From Litoribacter populi (GTDB lineage Bacteria > Bacteroidota > Bacteroidia > Cytophagales > Cyclobacteriaceae): a DNA stretch of 64,000 nt. Below the pieces are notes generated by a model. That model was given only the letters and a program-made list of their open reading frames with translations. It searched no databases and was not told where the DNA came from. Location of the stretch: positions 1,786,393 through 1,850,392 of the forward strand of contig NZ_VMKN01000001.1 of the NCBI RefSeq assembly GCF_007483685.1, written 5' to 3'. Positions 18,487-27,900 of the stretch are shown here, piece by piece (within the stretch, counting starts at the first letter, position 1; the number at the start of each line of letters is the position of its first letter). Made by a program: the position numbers and the translations under genes.

Positions 18487-19892
18487 TGAGGAGACTAATT
18501 GGAATAACTGGGTTGCTTGTTTTTCTGTTATCTAATGTCAGCGCACAAGACACCCTTTCTTACAACCAGTTTATCAAGTGGGTTTCCTTTTACCATCCGG
18601 TGGTTAATCAAGCCGTCATCACAACAGAGATGGGGCGTCAAGAACTGAGGATGGCAAGGGGAGGCTTTGATCCTTTCCTATTTGGCAATCTGGATGAAAA
18701 AGAATATAACAATGTGGGTTACTATCACAAGCGTGAAGCTGGTGTGGTAGTCCCTACAATGGGAGGTGTACAGTTGAAAGGATTAGTCGAGCAAAACACT
18801 GGACAATACCTTAACCCCGAAAGAAGAGTGCCCACAGAGGGTTTGATGACAGTTGGTGCTTCGGTTAATTTGGGTCAGGGTTTGATGATAGATAGCAGGA
18901 GGAGAGCGCTTCGGCAAGCTGAAATCTACCGGGATGCTACGCTCTCTGAGCAGCAATTGATGCTTAACAGGCTGTATTTGGATGCCAATCAGGTTTACTG
19001 GCGATGGGCGGCCGCTTATCAAGATGTCACAGTCATGCGAGAGGCGGTGGAACTTGCTAAGGTTAGATTTAGAGGTATCAGAGATAGCTTTATTTATGGT
19101 GACTTGCCGGCCATTGATACATTGGAAGCCCATACCCAAGTACTGAACAGGGAGTATAGACTTCAGGCAAAGGAGATGGAATACTTTGAGGCTCAGCAGA
19201 TGTTGGAAATCTATTTATGGGATGAATACAATGAGCCTATGAATCTTGGTGAACAGGTGATTCCTCAAGACTTATCAAAGGGAATCGATATGTCATACAG
19301 TTTGGAACTATTGCGGGCTAATTTGACACGCCACCCAGAATTGCAATTACTTGACTTTGATCTTGCCTCCCTTGAGGTAGAGAGAAGATGGCGTGCTGAT
19401 CAACTCAAACCTGTCGCCCAATTGCATTACAATATACTGACGAATACGACGAATGGGTTTGAAAACGGTGGTCATGTCTTTTTTGAAAACAATTATAAAT
19501 GGGGAGCCACGGTGAGGATGCCATTGTTTTTGCGAAGGGAAAGGGGAGCATTAGGTATTGTCAAATCGCAGATCAACTTTACCACTCAAGACAGAGACAT
19601 GAAATTTGTCAGGTTAAAAGCCACTTTGGAAAGTGAGCTTAACAATATGGAGACACTTCAAGGGCAATTTAGAACATTTTCTGAAAACCTATTCGGATTA
19701 GAACGCTTACTGGAAGGTGAGCAAACAAGATTCGAAATGGGCGAAAGTTCTCTATTCCTCATAAATGCCCGAGAAGTAAGTGTAATTGAAGGTCAATTGA
19801 TCCTCAATGATGTTATTGCTCGCAAAAACATCGCTTACGCCAAATTGCTGTTTGCTGCAGGTCTCGGGTTTGAACAAGATGTCGAGGATTAG
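18486..19892 (+). CDS. TolC-family outer-membrane efflux channel
   Basis: A 468-residue outer-membrane factor that completes the exporter. Signal peptide MRRLIGITGLLVFLLSNVSAQ, then two repeats of long amphipathic helices with membrane-strand segments, as in TolC; for example QLMLNRLYLDANQVYWRWAAAYQDVTVMREAVELAKVRF and the C-terminal ETLQGQFRTFSENLFGLERLLEGEQTRFEMGESSLFLINAREVSVIEGQ. It is the last gene of the tetR-led operon and ends at a terminator. Confidence 0.9.
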   Translation: MRRLIGITGLLVFLLSNVSAQDTLSYNQFIKWVSFYHPVVNQAVITTEMGRQELRMARGGFDPFLFGNLDEKEYNNVGYYHKREAGVVVPTMGGVQLKGLVEQNTGQYLNPERRVPTEGLMTVGASVNLGQGLMIDSRRRALRQAEIYRDATLSEQQLMLNRLYLDANQVYWRWAAAYQDVTVMREAVELAKVRFRGIRDSFIYGDLPAIDTLEAHTQVLNREYRLQAKEMEYFEAQQMLEIYLWDEYNEPMNLGEQVIPQDLSKGIDMSYSLELLRANLTRHPELQLLDFDLASLEVERRWRADQLKPVAQLHYNILTNTTNGFENGGHVFFENNYKWGATVRMPLFLRRERGALGIVKSQINFTTQDRDMKFVRLKATLESELNNMETLQGQFRTFSENLFGLERLLEGEQTRFEMGESSLFLINAREVSVIEGQLILNDVIARKNIAYAKLLFAAGLGFEQDVED

Positions 19893-19927
19893 AACAAAAA
19901 CTTAATACTGCAAGTGAGCTAAATATA

Positions 19928-19962
19928 AAAAGGCAGTCCCTGAAAAGAGACCGCCTTTTTTG
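19928..19962 (+). terminator. Terminator of the exporter operon
   Basis: Stem AAGGC-A-GTC (about 19930-19938) with GAC-C-GCCTT (about 19949-19957), one mismatch, followed by T6. The complementary strand also carries a T4 run, so it may serve the convergent lipoprotein gene too. Confidence 0.75.
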
Positions 19963-20014
19963 CTATTTAATATTATATTAAAATAACAATTTAGAGGTGA
20001 ATTAACTTAGTATT

Positions 20015-20821
20015 TTAATCTGCAGCTGTCATAAGTAATTTTTGCCCATTGTTCAAAACAACCTCAGCCTGATTGTCGCAATCTCCCTGATCTCCGTATA
20101 ATATTTGGTGACGAACAGTGGTGCCGGTTTGCCTTTCTACTCCCCAGCTTTCACTTCCAATAGCTGGCATTTTAATTCCAGCTTGCCAGCATTCTTGTTT
20201 TTGGATTTTAGGATCTACTACCTGCATGGAAAAGGTCCTTCCTGCTAAATTTCTACCTGAGGCTTCTCCGGAAGTAATAATTTCATTGAGGGTATCGGAT
20301 CGAAAAGTTAGCTCATGAGTCAGGTGGAGATTGATTCTAGTGCTAGAGCCAAAGGCATCAAAAATAAGAATATCCTCAGAAGTTTCGGAAATCAAAATAC
20401 TGTCTTTAAGGAAGGTTCTTGAACCCTCAAGGGTGTTTTGTAGCACCTGATAATCTTGATAAAGTAAAGAAGTGGGGAGACTATCATCCTTAAAGCTGAT
20501 CTCAAAAGCTCCACGACGTGGATTGCCATCTGGACATTCCTGGTTCGTGAAAGTCAAGGTTACTTTTCGGCCCTCCTCCTCTATATTAATTAATGGGCAG
20601 CCAGGCAGTTGTAAACTGTCATTCGAAGCCAATTGAAAGTCATCAAAATCCATTGTCAAATAATATAGATGCTCATCCAACACATAGGAGGCATTGAATA
20701 TTTCCTGACCTTCCACTTCAGGATCCGTCTGAAGTTGATTGTCAAATCTATCGGTGCAAGCAAAGAAGATAGCGCCGATTAGGCAGCACCACACTATTAA
20801 AAATGGAATTATATTACGCAT
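20015..20821 (-). CDS. Lipoprotein of unknown function
   Basis: A 268-residue exported protein with a type II signal peptide: hydrophobic MRNIIPFLIVWCCLIGAIFFAC, with Cys at the lipobox (FFAC). The mature part looks beta-rich and contains several Cys (PGCPL, NQECPDG, KQECWQ, GDCDN), which could form disulphides. Alternating hydrophobic strands with sequences such as LTHELTFRSDTLNEIITSGEA suggest a beta-sandwich or barrel-like fold. No homologous family is recognised. It is convergent with the exporter operon and divergent from the SDR gene. Confidence 0.65.
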   Translation of the reverse strand: MRNIIPFLIVWCCLIGAIFFACTDRFDNQLQTDPEVEGQEIFNASYVLDEHLYYLTMDFDDFQLASNDSLQLPGCPLINIEEEGRKVTLTFTNQECPDGNPRRGAFEISFKDDSLPTSLLYQDYQVLQNTLEGSRTFLKDSILISETSEDILIFDAFGSSTRINLHLTHELTFRSDTLNEIITSGEASGRNLAGRTFSMQVVDPKIQKQECWQAGIKMPAIGSESWGVERQTGTTVRHQILYGDQGDCDNQAEVVLNNGQKLLMTAAD

Positions 20822-21059
20822 GACCAGTTCATTGCAAAATCAATGCAACTTTATCTTTTTTAAAAATTACTTGACGCATTTTACTTTTCCTAAAACTGGT
20901 TTTTGTTATTTATGCTATTTGTCAGCTTGTTATTTGCTCGGAAGTGTCGTTAGATAATTGAATTTAAGTGTGACTCTACTATTTTGTTTTGAAAAAATAA
21001 AGTGATCAAAAAGAAGATTAATTCTTATATTCAGTTTTTAAACAACCTAAAATCTAATC

Positions 21060-21929
21060 ATGAAATATACCGAAGGAATGCTCCGGGATGGAGCCTTGGA
21101 AGGAAAAAATATATTAATCACCGGTGGTGGCACCGGGCTTGGGCGCTCAATGGGTGAGTATTTTTTGAAGCTAGGAGCTAATCTTATTATTACCAGCCGC
21201 AGGTTGGAAGTGCTGCAGCAAGCTGCCAGTGAAATGGAAGATTCTTTTGGGGGAAGTGTATTGCCGCTAAGTTGTGATGTGCGAGAAATAGAACAAGTGG
21301 AAAAAATGTGGTCCGACGCCAACCAAGAGTTTGGCCAGATTCATGGGGTGCTCAACAATGCAGCAGGGAACTTTATCAGCCCAACCGAAATGCTTTCTGC
21401 CAACGCTTTCCAAACAGTGGTGGACATTGTTCAAAAAGGCACTTCCAATGTTACCCTCACTTCAGGTAAACACTGGATAAAAAATAAGCAACAGGGAACA
21501 TTTTTGAATATCGTGACGACTTATGCATGGACAGGATCGGGATATGTGGTGCCTAGTGCTGTGGCAAAGGCTGGTGTATTAGCTTTAACCAGATCCCTAG
21601 CTGTAGAATGGGCTAAATACCAAATTAGGTCTAATGCCATTGCTCCGGGGCCCTTTCCTACGGAAGGTGCTTGGAGTAGACTGCTACCAGGCGAATTGGT
21701 CAAAAAATTTGACCCAGCAAAGAAAATACCTGTAGGAAGGGTGGGAGAACATCAGGAGCTTGCAAACCTTGCCGCCTATCTTATGTCGGATTTTTCCGCT
21801 TTTGTCAATGGCGAAGTAGTCACCATCGATGGAGGCGAATGGCTCAAAGGTGCGGGCGAATTCAGCCATCTTGACCAAATCCCAAACGAAATGTGGACCC
21901 AGTTGGCAGAATCCCGGAAGAAAAAGTGA
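21060..21929 (+). CDS. Short-chain dehydrogenase of the 2,4-dienoyl-CoA reductase type
   Basis: A 289-residue NAD(P)H-dependent oxidoreductase, probably acting on unsaturated acyl-CoA in fatty-acid breakdown. Seen: cofactor motif TGGGTGLG (about residues 21-28), NNAAGNF, and GSGYVVPSAVAKAGV, in which the classical Tyr-x3-Lys is replaced by the Ser-x-x-x-Lys arrangement found in mitochondrial DECR1-like enzymes; IAPGPFPTEGAW follows. That rearrangement is the reason to prefer DECR over FabG. It is monocistronic: a long hairpin terminator follows the stop directly. Confidence 0.85.
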   Translation: MKYTEGMLRDGALEGKNILITGGGTGLGRSMGEYFLKLGANLIITSRRLEVLQQAASEMEDSFGGSVLPLSCDVREIEQVEKMWSDANQEFGQIHGVLNNAAGNFISPTEMLSANAFQTVVDIVQKGTSNVTLTSGKHWIKNKQQGTFLNIVTTYAWTGSGYVVPSAVAKAGVLALTRSLAVEWAKYQIRSNAIAPGPFPTEGAWSRLLPGELVKKFDPAKKIPVGRVGEHQELANLAAYLMSDFSAFVNGEVVTIDGGEWLKGAGEFSHLDQIPNEMWTQLAESRKKK

Positions 21930-21932
21930 TGG

Positions 21933-21981
21933 AGACTGGAGATGGGAACAACCTTCGGTCTCCCGTCTCCCGTCTTTTTTT
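21933..21981 (+). terminator. Long imperfect hairpin terminator after the SDR gene
   Basis: AGAC (21933-21936) plus GGAGATGGGA (21938-21947) pair with TCCCGTCTCC (21961-21970) plus GTCT (21972-21975), with one mismatch and one G-U pair, followed by T7. The right arm is a direct repeat of TCTCCCG, so it could also be a small dispersed intergenic repeat used as a terminator. Confidence 0.7.
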
Positions 21982-22492
21982 AATCCTCCTTAAAAACAGG
22001 AGCTTTCTTATAGGGTAATATCAATGTATTGTTCCATTGGGGAAGTACCTTGTTCAAATTTCTTTCTGTAAGTGATGCGGTTTCCACAAAATACCACTTA
22101 CTTCGGCCCTCGGTGGCAACTGCGATAAGCGTGTTTTCGGTGGTAAGTCTCCCTCCTTTTACTTTCGTCACAGATTGATAGGGAACAATGATATGCCATT
22201 CATCTCCTGCCTTCACTTTATCTATCGGCTCTTTGATGATAAAGTCACTCAAACTCATCCCACGGTTTTTCTGGATTTCATTTAACTGAAGTAAAACCTT
22301 CTTGTAGGCCTCCCTACCTCCGGCTTGCTCAATTACTTGCGGATAGGTGAAGTCCAGCAAAAGCTCATAATCTTCATTGAGGTTAGCCAAGGCGTATTGC
22401 TGTGCAGCCTCCCACACCTCTTCAGATGATTGGGCTTGAAGGTTGTTGAAAAGTGAGACGAAACAAATTGCTAGAAACAAAAACTTTTTCAT
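21980..22492 (-). CDS. Secreted protein of unknown function
   Basis: A 170-residue protein with a signal peptide (MKKFLFLAICFVSLFNNLQAQ). ATG at 22492 is chosen, since the longer frame to 22540 would put unrelated sequence before the signal. The mature part begins with a helical segment (VWEAAQQYALANLNEDYELLLDFTYPQVIEQAGGREAYKKVL) and continues as a beta-rich region (EWHIIVPYQSV ... GRSKWYFVETASL), the layout of NTF2-like or DUF4440-type small domains, though no catalytic site is evident. Function unknown. Confidence 0.65.
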   Translation of the reverse strand: MKKFLFLAICFVSLFNNLQAQSSEEVWEAAQQYALANLNEDYELLLDFTYPQVIEQAGGREAYKKVLLQLNEIQKNRGMSLSDFIIKEPIDKVKAGDEWHIIVPYQSVTKVKGGRLTTENTLIAVATEGRSKWYFVETASLTERNLNKVLPQWNNTLILPYKKAPVFKED

Positions 22493-22576
22493 GGGATGCT
22501 GATTTTTGGAGATAAATAAAATCAGCCACAAAATTACCAATTTCCGCTTTAGTGCAATATCAAGAATGAAAAAAAA

Positions 22577-22759
22577 TCATTCGATTGATTGGGCAGAAAA
22601 GAATGAAAGCTCACCATTTTCAAAAAGAACCTTGATTTCAATGGGTTGACAACAAACTTCGCAATCCTCAATGTAAGTTTGAGCGGCTACGCTGGTGTCA
22701 ATCAGTGCGGAGATATTGGAAAAGCAATAGGGGCAGGTGAAGAAATGTTCTTCAAGCAT
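22577..22759 (-). CDS. CPXCG-type cysteine-rich small zinc-ribbon protein
   Basis: A 60-residue cytoplasmic protein with CPYC near the N-terminus and CEVCCQP in the middle, the paired Cys-x2-Cys arrangement of the CPXCG small-protein family. It should bind one zinc; no function is established for the family. The last gene of a minus-strand run with menE and the DUF2141 gene. Its start codon lies inside a perfect inverted repeat (see separate entry), which is unusual. Confidence 0.85.
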   Translation of the reverse strand: MLEEHFFTCPYCFSNISALIDTSVAAQTYIEDCEVCCQPIEIKVLFENGELSFFSAQSIE

Positions 22760-22789
22760 GAATGTTCTTTTTGTTCAGAACATTCATGC
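22756..22789. repeat. Perfect 12-bp inverted repeat over the CPXCG start codon
   Basis: Arms GCATGAATGTTC (22756-22767) and GAACATTCATGC (22778-22789) with a 10-nt spacer. On the minus strand the second arm contains the ATG of the zinc-ribbon gene, and the first arm contains another ATG that opens an 11-codon frame ending just inside that gene. There is no T run, so it is not a terminator. Confidence 0.75.
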
Positions 22790-22814
22790 GAGGAGGATGT
22801 TTGGAATTTGAGTC

Positions 22815-23234
22815 TTATTTTTTGAGACTCATGGTGTGTACATCATTTTCATCGTCCACTCTAAAGGCAGCAGAGGAGAAAGATGGAGGGCCGAAGGTTC
22901 CACTTGCATTGTTGGAAAAACCATAGGCCTCTTGTGGTACACCAAGCAGGTTTTTGTTTAGTTTGCCGTCCTCATTGGCATCATGGTAGGCGGAAATGGC
23001 GTAATTACCATCAGCCATATCTTTAAACTGATACACGGCTCGCCCATTCTGAATTTTAACAACGGCACTTCCAACGGCTTTGTCGGCATTATCCGGAAAG
23101 CCATCTGGGGAATTGAAAAGTAATACCCTGACTACACCTTTGTTGTTTTCAAGGTTGTCAAATGTTACTGTAAGGTCTGTCTTGGAAGGTCTGATCATGA
23201 TGAGCAATACCAATAATACCAGGATGTTTTTCAT
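22815..23234 (-). CDS. DUF2141 exported protein
   Basis: A 139-residue exported protein with a signal peptide (MKNILVLLVLLIMIRPSKT) and a single beta-sandwich DUF2141 domain: VTFDNLENNKGVVRVLLFN, the YAISAYHDANEDGKLNKNLLGVPQE block typical of the family, and GFSNNASGTFGPPSF. The Asp-rich D-ANEDGKLN loop resembles a calcium-binding turn. Role unknown. The start is 1 bp after the menE stop, so the two are co-transcribed. Confidence 0.85.
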   Translation of the reverse strand: MKNILVLLVLLIMIRPSKTDLTVTFDNLENNKGVVRVLLFNSPDGFPDNADKAVGSAVVKIQNGRAVYQFKDMADGNYAISAYHDANEDGKLNKNLLGVPQEAYGFSNNASGTFGPPSFSSAAFRVDDENDVHTMSLKK

Positions 23235-23235
23235 T

Positions 23236-24315
23236 TTATTCTAATCGTTCAATAGTTGCTCGCCTATTGATTTTTCCGGATGCTGTCACTTCAAATTGTT
23301 CTAAAAAAAAGACCTCTTTTGGAACTGCATACTTGGAAACTCGGGCTCGAATCTGCATTTGCAAATCCCTTGCCTGATTTTCATCGACTTGGCCAATTTC
23401 TATGAGCAAACAAACTTTTTGGCCCAGCTTGTCATCAGGAAGCCCAAAAATAAAATAATTTTTACCCGAAAATTTTTTTTCAAATATTGGAAGTATTTGA
23501 TTCTCAATCTCCTCAGGGTGAATTTTGACGCCTCCAGAGTTGATCGTAAAGTCAGCTCGACCCTTCCAAATAAATTCCTTCTCTGAAAGAAGTTCTACAA
23601 TATCTTGGGTTTCAAGACGGTTTCCACTGCCCATTGGGGAAGTTATCACCAATCTGCGGTCTTCAGTTTGGGAAAACTTCACACCCGGCAGGGCCTTATA
23701 CACAGGCGTTTGGAGGTGATTAACTTTTGCCAAAGCCACATGGCTGACTGTTTCTGTCATTCCAAAGGTTTGGTATATTGAAATCGGAAAGGTTAAAGCT
23801 TTTTTTCGAAGACTTTCATTCATAGGTGCCCCACCGATGATCAGGTTTTTTATTCCTAATAATTTTGCTTGAGATTCCTCATGATTCATTATGGTCTCGA
23901 GCTGTAAAGGTACCATAGCGGCAAAGTCAAAATGTATCCCCTCATTATTGTTCTCCAGAGGATTTCCGCTAGGATTTACAACGTAAACATCAGCACCCCA
24001 CTCCAAAGCCCTCACTAGCATCATTTTGCCGGCTATCATTTCGATATTTAAGCAACAAAGCAAGGATGCACCTTTTTGAATTTCGAAAAAGTCTCCAGTT
24101 CCTCTTGCGCTGGCTTCCATTTGGGCTCTGCTAACTAGGATTTTTTTAGGCTTTCCCGTCGATCCGGAAGTTTGCAACTCAAAATGCTGCACTCCTAGTA
24201 ACCATTCTCTACAAAAATCAATAGCCTTCTGGAAATAACTTTCTTCGACTTGGATGTAGGTATTTTGAATTACGGTAAATGAATATGTTCTCTGATTGAT
24301 TATAAGACTTCCCAT
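23236..24315 (-). CDS. menE: o-Succinylbenzoate--CoA ligase-like AMP-binding enzyme
   Basis: A 359-residue acyl-CoA synthetase, probably MenE of menaquinone synthesis (activates o-succinylbenzoate with CoA and ATP). The short length suits Bacteroidota MenE. Seen: the P-loop TSGSTGKPKK, YQTFGMTETVSHVA (adenylate binding), GRADFTINSGGVKIHPEEIE (hinge and C-terminal domain) and the late catalytic Lys in TASGKINRR. ATG at 24315 is chosen; a perfect -7 box TAAATTTG (24334-24341, minus) lies 18 nt before it, which argues against the longer frame to 24372. No other men gene is adjacent, so the substrate remains an inference from family resemblance. Confidence 0.85.
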   Translation of the reverse strand: MGSLIINQRTYSFTVIQNTYIQVEESYFQKAIDFCREWLLGVQHFELQTSGSTGKPKKILVSRAQMEASARGTGDFFEIQKGASLLCCLNIEMIAGKMMLVRALEWGADVYVVNPSGNPLENNNEGIHFDFAAMVPLQLETIMNHEESQAKLLGIKNLIIGGAPMNESLRKKALTFPISIYQTFGMTETVSHVALAKVNHLQTPVYKALPGVKFSQTEDRRLVITSPMGSGNRLETQDIVELLSEKEFIWKGRADFTINSGGVKIHPEEIENQILPIFEKKFSGKNYFIFGLPDDKLGQKVCLLIEIGQVDENQARDLQMQIRARVSKYAVPKEVFFLEQFEVTASGKINRRATIERLE

Positions 24316-24403
24316 GGTGAAATTTTTCCCTCCCAAATTTAAGCAAGTCCTTGCCTTATTAAAAATTACCAAAAAAATATAAAGCTATCTGACACCCATT
24401 TGT

Positions 24404-24411
24404 TATATTTG
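24404..24411 (+). promoter_or_regulatory. Candidate -7 box of the metal-efflux operon
   Basis: TATATTTG, an exact TAnnTTTG match 15 nt before the first gene of the efflux cluster. No TTG at the usual distance was found. Confidence 0.45.
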
Positions 24412-24426
24412 TTTCAATTATCTATC

Positions 24427-24813
24427 ATGAATCGCTTTATAAAGATATCGTTTTTAATGATTTACCTGCTCTTTAACGCAGGGATGAGCTATTCTATGCA
24501 TTATTGCAGTGAAAGGTTGGAATCGATTAGCTTATACGCAGAGGAAAAGAAATGCTGTTCCGAAAGTGACGAGGACATGGAATGCTGTGTTGACGTGCTG
24601 CACCATGAAATACAGCAGGCAGACCAGAATCTGTTGGCCTTGGCAGACTACCAGTTTCAGAAAGCTGATTTCTCTTCTGCATTTATAGCTTTTGTGGCCA
24701 TGCTCCACAAGCTAACTTTCTCCTTGGACTGGGAGGAGGCTATCCCTGAGCCGCAATTGCTTACATATAAAACCACTCCTATACATATCCAAAACCAAAG
24801 TTTTTTGATATAA
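24427..24813 (+). CDS. Small exported Cys/His protein preceding cusA
   Basis: A 128-residue protein with an N-terminal hydrophobic signal (MNRFIKISFLMIYLLFNAGMSYS) followed by MHYCSERLESISLY, then KCC and ECC pairs: a HYC...CC pattern common in small proteins next to heavy-metal pumps in Bacteroidota. The remainder is amphipathic with a hydrophobic central stretch (FSSAFIAFVAMLHKLTF) that may be a second membrane segment. The His/Cys groups suggest periplasmic metal binding, but this is inferred from residues and position only. ATG at 24427 is chosen because the signal peptide starts there. The gap to cusA is 96 bp. Confidence 0.65.
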   Translation: MNRFIKISFLMIYLLFNAGMSYSMHYCSERLESISLYAEEKKCCSESDEDMECCVDVLHHEIQQADQNLLALADYQFQKADFSSAFIAFVAMLHKLTFSLDWEEAIPEPQLLTYKTTPIHIQNQSFLI

Positions 24814-24909
24814 CATTGTTGTTTTTGGTCAATCTTTGACCGTTTCTTTTCTGTGCCCAAATTCCAGACGGGCAAATTTTCAATTTTCTTCATTTGATCA
24901 TTTTAACCA

Positions 24910-27900
24910 ATGCTCAATTCTATAATCAAATTCTTTCTTGAGAATAAGCTGGTAACAGTATTGCTTCTCCTCATCATTGTGGTGTGGGGGATCGTAGTGG
25001 CGCCGTTCCGCTGGGATACGGGCTTCCTGCCCAATGACCCAGTGCCGGTGGATGCCATCCCTGATATCGGGGAAAACCAGCAGATTGTCTTCACCGACTG
25101 GATGGGTAAATCCCCCCAGGACGTTGAAGACCAGATCACTTACCCTTTGACTACGGCCCTCTTGGGGATGCCGGGTGTCAAATCCATCCGGAGTACCTCC
25201 ATGTTTGGGTTCAGCAGTATCTACCTCATTTTTGAGGAGGACATTGAGTTCTACTGGAGCCGTAGTAGGATATTAGAAAAACTGAACTCCCTTCCTGGAG
25301 GGCTACTGCCCGAAGGTGTGCAGCCCCAACTTGGCCCTGATGCCACCGGTCTGGGACAAGTTTATTTCTATACCCTGGAAGGCCGTGATGAAGAGGGTAA
25401 CCCGGCAGGTGGCTGGGACTTGCACGAGCTTCGATCCATACAGGACTTCTATGTAAGGTATGGGCTTTCTGGAGCTTCTGGAGTTGCAGAAGTGGCCAGT
25501 ATCGGAGGCCATGTCAAGGAATACCAGGTGGATCTGGATCCTGATGCCATGAAGGCCAACAATGTAAGCCTGATGGAGGTCATGGAAGCCGTCCGTCAAT
25601 CCAACCTGGATATAGGGGCCAATACCATGGAGGTCAACAAGGTAGAATATATCGTCAGAGGCTTGGGCTATGTCAAATCCCTTGAGGATATAGAGCTCGC
25701 AGTTGTGAAAATGAACAACAACGTGCCCCTCCGGATCCGGGATGTGGCAAAGGTGAACATAGGCCCTGCCAGTAGAGCGGAAAGGGCGATCCTCGACAAA
25801 GGAGGCGCTGAAGCGGTTGGTGGAGTAGTAGTAGCAAGGTACGGAGATAATCCATTGGCCGTCATTGAGGAGATCAAAAGAAAGATAGAGGAAATTTCCC
25901 CTGGTCTTCCGACCAAAACCCTAGAGGATGGTACCGTATCAAAAGTCACCATTGTGCCTTTCTATGATCGGTCAGGCCTCATCCATGAAACTTTAAACAC
26001 CTTAAATGAAGCCATCAGCCTTCAGATCCTGATCACCATAATTGTGATCATTGTTATGGTGGTCAACCTGCGGGCAAGCCTTCTGATCTCGGCCCTGCTT
26101 CCACTTGCCGTCCTGATGTGTTTCATCATGATGAAATATGTGGGAGTGGACGCGAATATTGTAGCCCTTTCAGGTATTGCGATCGCCATAGGGACAATGG
26201 TCGATCTGGGGATTATCCTGAATGAAAATATTCTCCGCCACTTGGAGATAGCTGAAGAAGGTAAATCCAAGCTGACGGTAATCTATGAGGCCACCACCGA
26301 AGTAGCCACAGCGATCCTTACCGCAGTAATGACTACCATTGTGAGTTTTCTGCCTGTATTTACGCTTCAAGCAGCTGAAGGTAAATTGTTCGGGCCTTTG
26401 GCTTTTACTAAAACCTTTGCCCTGATCGCAGCATTGATCTTCACATTGGTATTTATGCCGGCCTTTGCACACTGGCTGTTCGGAGCCAGACTGAAGTCTG
26501 AGCGCAGCCGCAACATGGCCAATTATGTCATGGCCTTTGCAGGATTGGCCCTTCTTCTGGTAATGCCTTGGGCAGGTTTGGTCCTGTTGGCTTTGGCTAT
26601 AAACAATATTGTTCACGCACATTTTCCAGACCGGACAATGGATGGGAGATTCAAGGACACTATTACCATTGGGGTAGTTGTGATAGCGGTTTCCTTTTTA
26701 CTTGCCTTTGAATGGCGACCTTTGGGCCTGACCCAATCAGTCCTGGTGAACTTCCTGTTCATCATACTGGTGATAGGCTTGGTTTTGGGCACCTTCAGGA
26801 TATTTATACGTTTCTATAAAGATTTGCTGGAATGGTGTCTTGCCAATAAAAGACTGTTCCTTACCCTTCCTTTGATCATCATGCTTCTTGCTCTGATGAT
26901 TTGGTTAGGGTTTACCAGAATATTTGGCTTTATGGCCACAGGCTTTGACCAGGTTGGGTGGAACATCAGGACACAGAAGGTATGGTCTTCCATGGCGCAT
27001 ACCTTTCCCGGGATGGGCAAGGAATTTATGCCGGCCCTTAATGAAGGCTCCTTCCTGTTGATGCCTACTTCCATGCCACATTCCGGGGTGGAGGCAAACA
27101 TGGAAATTGTCAAGCAATTGGATATGCTGGTACAGGCTATTCCGGAGGTGGAAATGGTGGTAGGTAAAGCCGGGCGTGCGGAAAGTCCCTTGGATCCCGC
27201 ACCGATGTCCATGTATGAAAACATTATCAACTATAAAACAGAATTCATTCAGGACGAACAAGCCAATAAAATCAGGTTTGCCATCACCACTGATGGGCTG
27301 TACCGCCTCAATATCCTGAATGAAGAGTGGTTCTTGGATCGATCCAACCAGGTCATTCTTAAAGAGGATGGACAAGAAATGGAAGCCGCCCGTTCAAGAA
27401 CCATAATCAGGAATATCAACAAATATCTGGTCCGGGATTCCAGAGGATTGCATTACAGGCAATGGAGGGACCAAATAACCGGCCCCAATGACATCTGGAA
27501 TGAAATCCAGGCCAGAACTTCCAACCTTCCAGGAGTGACTTCAGCACCCAAGCTTCAGCCGATTGAAACCCGATTGGTCATGTTGCAGACCGGTATGAGG
27601 GCGCCGATGGGGATCAAGGTTTACGGGCCGGATCTGAAAACCATCGAGGATTTCAGTCTAAGGCTGGAAGGAGTGCTGAAGGAGGTTTCTTCCGTAAAAC
27701 CTGCTGCTGTTTTTGCCGACCGTTCCTTAGGAAAGCCTTATTTGGAAATTGACCTGGACAGAATGGCCATGGGCCGGTATGGGCTGAATGTGGCTGAAGT
27801 GCAGGAGTTTATTGAACTTGCGGTAGGGGGCATGACTCTTTCTACCACTGTGGAGGGCAGGGAGAGATATGCTATCCGTGCAAGATTTGCCCGGGAATTC

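Noticed and set aside
26170-27375. Minus-strand open frames opposite cusA
   Set aside because: Antisense to a conserved pump gene; composition follows from its codon bias.
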